NCBI GenBank assembly: GCA_037046615.1
Contig: JBAOHD010000015.1
Location: 219,635 to 283,634, forward strand
DNA: 64,000 nucleotides
Source: Phosphoribacter sp037046615
GTDB lineage: Bacteria > Actinomycetota > Actinomycetes > Actinomycetales > Dermatophilaceae
Direction of reading: 5' to 3'
This document shows, piece after piece, positions 55,983 through 64,000 of the stretch. The notes below the pieces were generated by a model. That model had not been told where the DNA came from, did not search any database, and was given only the letters and a program-made list of their open reading frames with translations. Position 1 is the first letter of the stretch, and the number at the start of each line of letters is the position of its first letter. A program made the position numbers and the translations under genes.

Positions 55983-58776
55983 GTGTTCCTGCAAGCAGTC
56001 CACCACGATAACCGTCAGCCTCGGCCCGTTCGTCAGCGCGACCGACGGCAAAACGCCCGTTACGGATCTCTACACCGGCGGCGCGAATGCCATGACCGTC
56101 TACCTGAGCAAGAACGGCGGGACGGCCGCGGCGCGGAACAGTGCGACGTCCATCACCTACGACCGCGACGGCTACTACCGGGTGGAACTGAACACGACCG
56201 ACACGGCAACCGCCGGCCTCCTGGAACTCTTCGCCAACGCCACCGGGGCCTTGCCCGTCTGGCGCCACCTGGTCATCCTGACCGCCAACAACTACGACGC
56301 GCTCATCGCCGGCAGCGACGCGCTTCAGGTACACGCCAACGAAATCACCGCCAACCTCATCACCGCCGCCGCCCTGGCGGCCGACGCCGGAACCGAAATC
56401 GCCTCGGCCGTGTGGGCCAACGCGACCCGCACGCTCTCCGCGTCAAGCGACCCCACCGCCGCTCAAATCGCCGACGCGGTCTGGGATGAAGCCCGGGCCG
56501 ACCACACGGCCGCCGGCAGCTTCGGCCAGGGGGCGGCCAGTGTGCAGGGCAACATCACCGGCAGCGTGGCCAGCGTCACCAACCCGGTCACCGCGGGCAC
56601 GGTCAGTGACAAGACCGGCTACGCCCTCTCGGCCGCCGGGGTGTCGGCCGTTCAGTCCGGCCTGTCCACCCTGACCGCGGCCCAGGTCAACGCCGAAGTC
56701 GACGCCGCCCTGAGCGATGTCGGCCTGACCACCACCGTCACCGGCCGAATCGACGCGGCCGTCTCCTCGCGCCTGCCGACCGCCGGCTACACCGCCCCGG
56801 CCAACGCCGACGTGGCGGCCATCAAGGCCCAGACCGACAAGCTGGCCTTCGCCGGCGCGGGCCCTTACGACGTCAAGGCCACGCTCGACGGCGAGACCGT
56901 CACCGCCGCCACCGTCAGCGACAAGACCGGCTACGCCCTCTCGGCCGCCGGGGTGTCGGCCGTCCAGTCCGGCCTCTCCACCCTGACCGCCGCTCAGGTC
57001 AACGCCGAAGCCGACCAGGCGCTGGCCGACGCCGGTCTGACGCCGGCCGTCACCGCGCGCATCGACCAGCCCATCTCCAGCCGGCTGGCCACGGCCGCCT
57101 ACACCGCCCCGGCCAACGCCGACATCGCCGCGATCAAGAACAGAACCGACAACCTGCCGGACAGCCCGGCGGCCGCCGGCGGCGAAATGGCTCTCGGCGA
57201 AGCCGCGACCAGTCACCGTGGCGACCGCCGTCTGGGCCGCGGCCGGCCGCGCTCTCAGCACCGACCCGCCCACCGCCGCCCAGATCGCCGACGCCGTCTG
57301 GGACGAGAACAGTAGCGACCACAATAGCCCGGACACGACCGGCAACAAGCTCAACTCCGCCTCGGCCGCCGGCGACCCCTGGACGGCCACCCTCTCCGGC
57401 TACGGCGCGGGCTCGGCCGGCAAACTCGTCTACGACAACCTCAACGCCCCCGTCAGCAGCCGTTCGTCCCACGACGCGCCGGCGGTGGCCGCGGCCGTGT
57501 GGTCGTCCGCCACGCGCACCCTGGCCAACGACGCGACGCTGGCGGCCATCAAGACCCAGACGGACAAGATCGTCGCCGGCGGCGCGACCGTCGCCCACCT
57601 GCAGCCGGCGGCCGAAGCGGCCATCCTGGCCAACCTCGGCAACATCACCGCCGACATCCTGAACGGCAACCTGGCCTCCGTCGCCGCGCCGGGCAACCTG
57701 GCCGGGACGCTCATCGCCGCCGCGGCCGACCCCTGGGAGCAGACGGGGTTGGGCGACTACGCCGCCGGCAGCGCGGGCAGACTCCTGGCCGACAACCTCA
57801 ACGCCCCCGTCGGCAGCCGGGCCAGCCACACCCCGGCCGACGCCGCGGCCGCCGTCTGGTCGGCCGCCGGCCGCACGCTGGCCGGCGACGCCAACCTCGC
57901 CGCCATCAAAGCCCAAACGGACAAGATCGTGACCGGCGGCGCGGCCGTCGCCGATCTCCTCCCCGCGGCCACGACCGCCATCCAGAACGCCCGGCTGCAC
58001 CAGCTCATGGCCGCGCCCTTCGCCGCCCCGGTCGCCGGCTCGCTCCTGGCCGGCCTCGTCGAAGCCCACGCCGCCGCCTGGCGCTTCACCGCCGCGGCCC
58101 TGGGGGCGACGCCCGTCACGACGCCGGTCATCGACACCGCGAGCCATCGCCGGCGCCGTCTGGTCGGCGGCCGAGAGCGGCTGGGCGCCCGACACGATGG
58201 GGCAGCGCATCACCGCCGACATGCCCGACGCCGCCCTCATCGCCGCCGCGGTGTGGTCGGCCTCCCTGGCCGGCTACAACGCGCCCAACACGGCCGGGTC
58301 GCTGCTCAAGAACACCACCAGCTTCCCGACGCCGGCCCAGATCGCCGCCCACATCTGGGAAACGAGCACGACGGGCTACGCCAACCTGACCGGCACGATG
58401 GGCCACCGGCTGCACACGGCGACGCCGGCCGGCATCGCCGCCGCCGTCTGGAACGCCGCCAAGGCGGCCCACACCACCGCCGGAACGTTCGGCGCCCTGC
58501 TCGACGCGCCCGTCAGCGGCCGCCTGCCCCACGTCGCCGGGTCCGGCCCGGTCGCCTTCACCTACAGCCTGACCAGCCAGAGCGACAACTCGCCCATCGA
58601 AGGGGTCGAAGTCGTCGTGACCGACGACATCACCGGCTACCACGTCGTCGCCGAGGCCGTGACCGCCGGCAACGGCAGCTGCGTCTTCAACCTCGTCGCC
58701 GGGCACGTACTACTTCTGGCGCCACAAGCCGGGCTGGAGCTTCGTCGATCCCGACACCCAAACGGTGAACGCATGA
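55983..58776 (+). CDS. repetitive phage tail/fibre protein (frameshifted)
   Basis: About 930 residues when rejoined. Starts with TITVSLGPFVSATDGKTPVT and YTGGANAMTVYLSKNGGTAA, the N-terminal domain of many phage tail/neck fibres. The body is made of repeats: VSDKTGYALSAAGVSAVQSG twice, AAQIADAVWDE-type units several times, and DNLNAPV.SR.S units twice. It ends with an Ig-like domain (IEGVEVVVTDDITGYHVV) and YYFWRHKPGWSFVD. Indels near 55995, 57215, 58140 and 58705 break the frame. The stop TGA overlaps the next ATG. Likely a receptor-contacting fibre or baseplate spike. Confidence 0.75.
56596..57140 (+). repeat. two ~310-bp repeats in the tail-protein gene
   Basis: The unit starting VSDKTGYALSAAGVSAVQSG occurs at about 56599 and 56912. 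Each is followed by STLTAAQVNAE, a linker and TAxYTAPANADIAAIK. DNA identity between units is high, so unequal recombination could change fibre length. Related but shorter units follow to about 57950. Confidence 0.8.
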
Positions 58777-59231
58777 CCACGAGTACCGGCATCCCCGTAA
58801 CCGACAGCGGCGCCGCCACCGGCCTGCCCGACGGGCAAGGCGTCACCTACAACCTCACCGCCGAGGACGGCGCCGTCGTCACCCGCAGCCAGCTGCGGCT
58901 GCTCATCAACGACACCGTCGCCGGCGGCGGCCCGCGCCCGGCCGGGCGCAACTTCACCGATTCCGAACTCGACACCTTTCTGGAACTGGAGGGCGGCAAC
59001 CTCTACCGCGCGGCCGCGCTCGTCTTTGAAGCCCTGATGAGCGCCTGGTCGGCTCTGGCCGAGCGCGTCGGCCTCGGCCCGCAGACCTACGAATCGACCC
59101 AGGCGCGACGCTACAAGGACCTGGCGCTGCACTACCGCCAGCAGTACGGCCACGGCAAGGCCGGCGGCACCGAAGACGGCCAGTTCGTCAGTTGGGCCGG
59201 CGCTTTCAACGACTGGTACCCCCACCCATGA
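58773..59231 (+). CDS. phage head-tail connector-like protein
   Basis: 152 residues, ATGA overlap with the tail-fibre stop. Begins MTTSTGIPVTDSGAATGLPD; the core SQLRLLINDTVAGGG, FTDSELDTFLELEGGNLYRA and AALVFEALMSAWSALAERVG has the helical pattern of gp6-like connector/adaptor proteins that line the neck. It ends with GAFNDWYPHP. Assignment is by pattern and context, not by a firm motif. Confidence 0.6.
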   Translation: MTTSTGIPVTDSGAATGLPDGQGVTYNLTAEDGAVVTRSQLRLLINDTVAGGGPRPAGRNFTDSELDTFLELEGGNLYRAAALVFEALMSAWSALAERVGLGPQTYESTQARRYKDLALHYRQQYGHGKAGGTEDGQFVSWAGAFNDWYPHP

Positions 59232-59575
59232 ACCCCGTCTACCACACCCTCACCGCCGCCGTCCGCGCCCGCTACATCACCCAGGCGTACGAACTGTGGA
59301 ACCCGCTGACCGACGAGCGGGAAGCGATCCGCGGCAGCGAGATCACCGTCGTCACGCGCGACCTGCGCGAAGACAACGCCAACAGCCCCATCCTCGGCGG
59401 CGCGGGCTCCTTCGGCCGGCAACTGACCGTGTTCATCGATCCGCCGGTGACGCCGCCGCAGCCGGACTGGTTTCTCGTCCACGCGGGCACCAACTACCCC
59501 ATCCGGGCCATCGTCCCCTGGCCGATTAACCAGCCGACCTACTTTCAACTCTTCATCGAACAGGTGGCGCTATGA
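59228..59575 (+). CDS. small phage neck/tail-completion protein
   Basis: 115 residues; ATG 59228 overlaps the previous stop by four bases and its own stop overlaps the next start. MNPVYHTLTAAVRARYITQA, REAIRGSEITVVTRDLRED, GRQLTVFIDPPVTPPQPDWF and TNYPIRAIVPWP suggest a beta-barrel head-closure (gp7/SPP1 gp16-like) protein. Assignment from size and gene order. Confidence 0.6.
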   Translation: MNPVYHTLTAAVRARYITQAYELWNPLTDEREAIRGSEITVVTRDLREDNANSPILGGAGSFGRQLTVFIDPPVTPPQPDWFLVHAGTNYPIRAIVPWPINQPTYFQLFIEQVAL

Positions 59576-60027
59576 CCAGTCCCATCAGGCTCGCGGCCGA
59601 TTCCCGGATGGAAGCCATCGCCCAGCTCAAGAAGCTGCAGGACGACCTGGAAGCCCAGTTCGCGGGCCAGCACGCGCTGTCCGTCGCCGGCCGCATGTCC
59701 CACTTCGGCATCAAGATGAAGGAGGAGGGCCAGCGCACGGCCCCCTTCCAGACGGGCACGCTGCAGATGTCCCACCGCTCCCTGACCACCCTCCAGAAGC
59801 TGGACGCCCACGTTCACCAGGTGACGACCAGCATCTTCATCGATCCCGACGTCGTCAACCCGATTCTCGGCGGCCGGCCGGAGGAGTACGGCATCGAAGT
59901 CAACCAGCGCAAGCCGTGGTGGGACGACCTCTACCAGGTTGTCCTGTACGAAGCCAACGAGGGCGAACTGTGGAACGTCTTCGTCGACATCACCAATCAC
60001 CTCCGCCCCAGCGACCTGTGGGGCTGA
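59572..60027 (+). CDS. HK97 gp10-like tail-completion protein
   Basis: 151 residues; ATGA overlap with the preceding gene. MEAIAQLKKLQDDLEAQFAG and KEEGQRTAPFQTGTLQMSHR, with a further ILGGRPEEYGIEVNQRKPWW, match the pattern TAPVxTGxLRxS...YAxxvExG of HK97 gp10/neck proteins. It acts at the head-tail junction in phage assembly. Confidence 0.75.
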   Translation: MTSPIRLAADSRMEAIAQLKKLQDDLEAQFAGQHALSVAGRMSHFGIKMKEEGQRTAPFQTGTLQMSHRSLTTLQKLDAHVHQVTTSIFIDPDVVNPILGGRPEEYGIEVNQRKPWWDDLYQVVLYEANEGELWNVFVDITNHLRPSDLWG

Positions 60028-60072
60028 CGCAAAAACGGGCCGGGCACGAACCTACAATCCAAGAAACCCACC

Positions 60073-63000
60073 ATGAAAGCACCCATCGGATTCAAGACCG
60101 CGGAACCTGCCCAGACCGACGGCATCGTCGATCTCTTCTACAAGCCGCTCATCGCCGCCGGCATCGCGCCGGTGGTCATGGCCATCGACAGCGCCGGCCA
60201 CTGCTACGACGTCTGGAAGCTCGTCGCCGGCACGCCGCTGGAGGCCCAGGCCGTCATGAACTTCCGCCGCACCGGCGACGCGGCCGCCGGCCAGCCGAAC
60301 GGCATGGACGTGGCCGACTACGACGCCGACCCGGTGGCCGACGCCAACCGCATGTACGACTGGCACATGGCGCGCTGGCCCCAGGAGCTGCCGGCCCATC
60401 GCGTCTGGACGCAGTTCACCAACGAACCGCGCAAGGAGGCCCACGAGTGGCTGGCCCGCCACGCCCTGCAGCTTTGCCGCCGGGCCCTGGCCGACGGCCG
60501 CCGCATCTGCCTGTTCGGCTGGGCGGCGGGGACGCCGGAACCCGAAGCCTGGCACACGGCCGCGGCCACCGAACTGCTGGCCCTGCTGCGCCTCCACCCC
60601 GACCAGCTGGCCATCGCCGTCAACGAGTACTCCTACGAGACCGATACCCTGAACGCCCCCCACCTGCTGGGACGCTGGCAGGCCATCCCCAAACCGTGGC
60701 CGACCGTCTTCATCACCGAGCACGGCTGGGCCTACAACGCCGCGCCGGCGGCCGGCACCGGCATCCCCCAACTGCTGGAGGCGTACCGGAAGTGGTACGC
60801 CTTCCCCAACGTCAAGGGGCTGGCCCTGTGGACGCTCGACAAGGGCCGCGGCGGCCGCGACCTGCCGCGCATCATCAACGGCTACATGCAACCACTGGCC
60901 CAGGCCATCATCGCCACCGACTTTCCCACCCCGGACGACACCACGCCGGCCCCGACACCGCCGCCCACCGTGCCGCCAACCACGCCCGATCCGGCGCCCA
61001 ACCTGCTCGTCAACGGCTCCTTCGACCAGGGCTGGAGCCGACGACGACCTCAACCCGGCCACGCAGCAGAACCCCAAGGGCTGGCTGCTGCGCTGGAACC
61101 TGACCGACACGTCGCCGTACTCCGGCCAACCCTACCTGCTGGGCGAGGGCGTCCACAAGAACGCCTTCCCGCCCGACGAGCAGGACGACTTCCTGTGGGA
61201 CGGCCCCTGGACCTACAAGGTCTTCGCCGCCGACCGGCCGTTCTGGGCGCGGCTGAAGCAGCTGCTCGACCTGCCCGCCGGCCGCTACGTTCTCAAGACG
61301 CCCGTCTGGTGCGACTGCTACCGCTGGGACAAGACCAACAAGCGCAAGGATTACGCCATCGAACCCCATCACGCGCAGATCATGGTCAAGGTCACCGACC
61401 GGGTCGTCGCCGACTGGCGCAACCTGACGCCCGGCCGGCGCAACGACGTGGAGACCGTCATCGACCATCCCGGCGGCGTCTTCGATCTCGCCGTTCACTT
61501 CCGCTGCCACTGGGGCATCGGCAACAACCTGTTCGTCAACGGCTGGTCGCTCGCCGCCGTCGCCGAACCGGCGCCCGAACCGCCGCCCGTTCCGCCCACT
61601 CCCCCCACCCCGCCTACCCCGCCGCCGCCGGCCACTGTCAAGATCGCCGACATCTCCAAGTGGCAGGGGCGCATCGACCCGGCCAAGATGAAGGCCGCCG
61701 GCATCACGGCCGTCATCGCGCGCGCCGGCTACGGGACCACCAAAGACCAGAACGTCGATCTCTACCTCCGGCAACTCAGCGACGCCGGCATCCCCGTGCC
61801 GGCCGTCTACCACTACTACGAGCCGGGCAAGCCCTGGCGCGCCCAGCTGGACACCCTCCTGTCGGTCATGCGGCCGCACAACATCCGCCGGGCGGTCATC
61901 GACCTGGAGGACATGAACTTCCCCACGGCCGCCACCACCCGCACCCTGGAGGCCACCGCCGCCGGCGACGACACCCTGCCGCCCGGCGAACGGCGCGCCC
62001 GGAACGTCCGGCAGCTGATCGACCTGGGCATCGCCGCCGACGCGGCCGGCAACACCCGCATCCTCCCGGTGCAGACCGCCACCGTCCAACCCACGCTCGT
62101 CGAAGACGTGCGGCAGTTCCTGGAGGCGCTGGACAGCGAAATGCCCCTGGCCGACCGCAAGCGCCACGTCATCTACACCAACTGGTCGTACTGGAGCAAC
62201 ATCCTGGGCCGGCCGGCCTGGGGCATCAAGTACGACCTGTGGCTCGCCGCCTGGACGACGGCCGCCAGGCCCACCGTGCCGGCCCCCTGGTCGACCTGGA
62301 CGCTCTGGCAGCACACCAGCAGCGCCGACGGCCCCGCCCACGGCGTGCAGAGCGACCGCATCGATCTCAACCGCTTCAACGGAACCGTCACCCAGTTCAA
62401 CGAGTGGAGCGCCGCGACCACCGTGCCCCGGCCGGACACGATCGACGCCGCGCTGCGCCAGGCCGCGGCCGCCCTGCCGATGTACGTCGAACACCCCGAA
62501 TTCGCGCTGGCGGCGGCCATCATCAAGGCCAACCGGCAGGTCGACAGCCCGGAGACCCGCACCGCCGGCGGCGAAACGACCTACGTCCTGCAGCGGGCGC
62601 TGGACCCGGCCACCGGCGCGCGCCACATCTACTACTGCAAGCAGAACGACTGGGGCAACGTCAAGAGCATCCCCGTCGCGCCGGCCCCGGCCGCGCCCAC
62701 GCCGGCCAACCCGGCCATCGACCTCCTGCCCTATCTCAAGGGCGACGGCCGCATCTACCAGATGGAGATCAACCTGCCCGACGGGCAGCACTCGCAACAG
62801 ATGCAGACCGTCGAGCGCGACGGCCGCTTCCTGCAACTGAAGAACGCCCAATGGGAAGAGTTGTGGGCCGACGACGCCTACCTCTATCGCGGCACGGACA
62901 CGTCCTACAGCCAGGACACCTACTACACGCTGCGCGACGACGTCCTGACCTACGGCAGCCGCTGGTGCCCGCGCACCTGGCGGCCGGGGGAACTGTACGA

Positions 63001-63328
63001 ACGCAACCCCATGGTGACGTTCTACTGGAAGTCCGACTGCACCCCGCGCACCGGCCTGTCCGCCGGCCGCCAGCGCACCTGGCTCCGCTTCGCCGCCGTC
63101 CACGAGAGCTACCTCATCGGCGGCCAGCTGCTGCGCGACGTCATCGAGCTGCACTGGCTGGCCACGCCGACCAGCACGACGCCGCTGGAGACCTACCTCT
63201 ACGCCCGCAACTACGGCCTGGTGGCCTGGACCGCGGCCAACAAGAGCCACAGCCGCATCGTCGAGCAGTTCGAGCCGGGCGAACGGCCGCCCATGGCCCC
63301 GGAGACCCTGCCATGTCTCAGGCGGTAG
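60073..63328 (+). CDS. two-domain phage glycoside hydrolase (GH-like plus GH25 lysozyme, frameshifted)
   Basis: About 1,085 residues rejoined. Residues 1-290: a TIM-barrel glycosidase-like domain (WTQFTNEPRKEAHEWL, VFITEHGWAYNAAP: two candidate acid residues). Pro/Thr linker. Residues 320-500: beta-rich carbohydrate-binding-like module (NLLVNGSFDQGWS, GVFDLAVHFRCHWG). Residues 520-720: GH25 lysozyme, ADISKWQGRIDPAKMKAAGI, AVIARAGYG, AVIDLED and LWQHTSSADGPAHGV. The last 350 residues are of unknown type. One indel near 61033 (GWSRRR for GWSDDD). Likely degrades peptidoglycan as endolysin or tail-bound hydrolase; no signal peptide. Confidence 0.8.
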
Positions 63329-63699
63329 CCCGCAAGCACAAGAGGCGCGCCCCGCCCCTGAGCGCCCGCGCCCTCTACACCGAGCGCAACCGGCTGGTCG
63401 CCGCCCTGTCGGGGCTTTTTCCCGCCCACCTGATGCTCGACCCCGCGGCCGACGAACCGTGGGCCACCCTGGTCTGCATCCACCTGCCGGCGGGCACCGC
63501 GACCTGGCACATACCGCCCTGGGATCTGCCCTTCTTCGCCCATCTGGCCTACGCGCCCCATCACTGGGACGGGCACAGCACGCAGGAGAAGTACGACCGG
63601 CTGCAAGCGCTCACCGGAACGGCCGCGCCGGCCGGCGCTTCGCCCACCCGGCCGCGACCGATCAAAGCCCTGCTGGAACAGGAACCGGCCACCGACTAA
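63313..63699 (+). CDS. small phage hypothetical protein
   Basis: 128 residues, intact, start overlapping the hydrolase stop by 16 bases. MSQAVARKHKRRAPPLSARA, then YTERNRLVAALSGLFPAHLM, TLVCIHLPAGTATWHIPPWD and HHWDGHSTQEKYDRLQAL. The His/Trp-rich middle matches small proteins found beside phage replication or lysis genes, often of WHTH-binding unknown type; no named function. Confidence 0.7.
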   Translation: MSQAVARKHKRRAPPLSARALYTERNRLVAALSGLFPAHLMLDPAADEPWATLVCIHLPAGTATWHIPPWDLPFFAHLAYAPHHWDGHSTQEKYDRLQALTGTAAPAGASPTRPRPIKALLEQEPATD

Positions 63700-63782
63700 A
63701 CTAGCGTGTCGGGAGCCTGACGGCGACGACGAGCATCCCGACCGACTCGGCCGAGAACAACAACTACCACGACATCATCCTG

Positions 63783-64000
63783 ATGGCCGCGTTCTACCAC
63801 AACGGGACGCCGGCCGAACTGGAGGCGGCCGAGCGGGCGATTAACGGGGTGGAGGCGGCCGTGTGGAACGCGCTCATCCCCCACCGGGCGGCGCACTGGA
63901 ACCGGATTGAGCCGCCGCGGCCGAGTATCAAGCCTGGGGCGCCGGAGGGGGCGGCGAATTGGCGGGCGGTGTATATCTATATTCGGGCTTCGCGGACGTG
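63783..64000 (+). CDS. partial phage gene running off the window
   Basis: Open from ATG 63783 to the end, 72 codons: MAAFYHNGTPAELEAAERAI, EAAVWNALIPHRAAHWNRIE and NWRAVYIYIRASR. The in-frame sequence extends upstream to about 63703 (SIPTDSAENNNYHDIILM) without a standard start. It has the look of a small structural or tail protein. The product is cut off. Confidence 0.5.
   Translation, partial: MAAFYHNGTPAELEAAERAINGVEAAVWNALIPHRAAHWNRIEPPRPSIKPGAPEGAANWRAVYIYIRASRT

Noticed and set aside
52945..64000. Prophage integrated in purA
   Set aside because: No integrase, att repeat or purA remainder, the join is in mid-capsid, and the 8-mer disappears. A chimera explains more.

Overview
The window is a chimera of two sequence types that meet near base 52,960.

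Bases 1 to about 52,960 are high-G+C actinobacterial chromosome. The evidence is a HAIR (HspR) operator in front of clpB, an LprG-like lipoprotein paired with an MFS pump, an EF-G-like translation factor, and the order clpB, pyrE, SpoU methyltransferase, fba, DUF3151, purA, which resembles the Mycobacterium and Streptomyces arrangement. I would guess Micrococcales (Intrasporangiaceae-like), but only loosely. This part is studded with the 8-mer GTATGCCG/CGGCATAC: I count about 78 copies by eye, where roughly two are expected. Copies closer than 50 bp are always inverted. The word is absent after base 52,343.

Layout of the chromosomal part. 40-7682: a possible lipid or glycolipid biosynthesis locus (KAS III, metallo-hydrolase, adenylate-forming enzyme, GT1, unknown, GT2, extended SDR) with an (SDR)n tandem repeat. 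7725-10057: lipoprotein. 10169-16181: clpB and a TPR / TPR-AAA+ / TPR block. 16227-22963: small secreted proteins, EF-G-like protein, LprG-like plus MFS, exonuclease III. 23048-25754: SDR, pyrE, lemA. 25879-31632: a putative nitrite/NO locus (regulator, DUF2249, NnrS-like, NirK fused to a membrane domain) flanked by two copies of a palindromic repeat. 31726-33910: dedA, an htpG fragment cut off by a three-repeat CRISPR remnant, a DUF1905 protein and a CDF transporter remnant. 33990-37303: LuxR regulator, nitronate monooxygenase, amidase. 37392-41239: large phospholipase C-like protein and its partner. 41275-51530: housekeeping genes, a fascin-like protein and a large subtilase. 51748 onward: purA, cut before its last codons.

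Bases about 52,960-64,000 are a phage morphogenesis module, all on the + strand: major capsid protein (5' cut), small structural proteins, a repetitive tail/fibre protein, neck and tail-completion proteins joined by ATGA overlaps, and a long two-domain glycoside hydrolase (endolysin or virion hydrolase). There is no integrase or att site at the join, and the join cuts an essential gene in mid-capsid, so a contig chimera is more likely than a true prophage.

Many genes in 1-33 kb and in the phage part carry one- or two-base frameshifts, while 34-51 kb is nearly clean. I read these as mainly sequencing errors. Where a gene is evidently one gene broken by indels, the coordinates given span the reconstructed gene.
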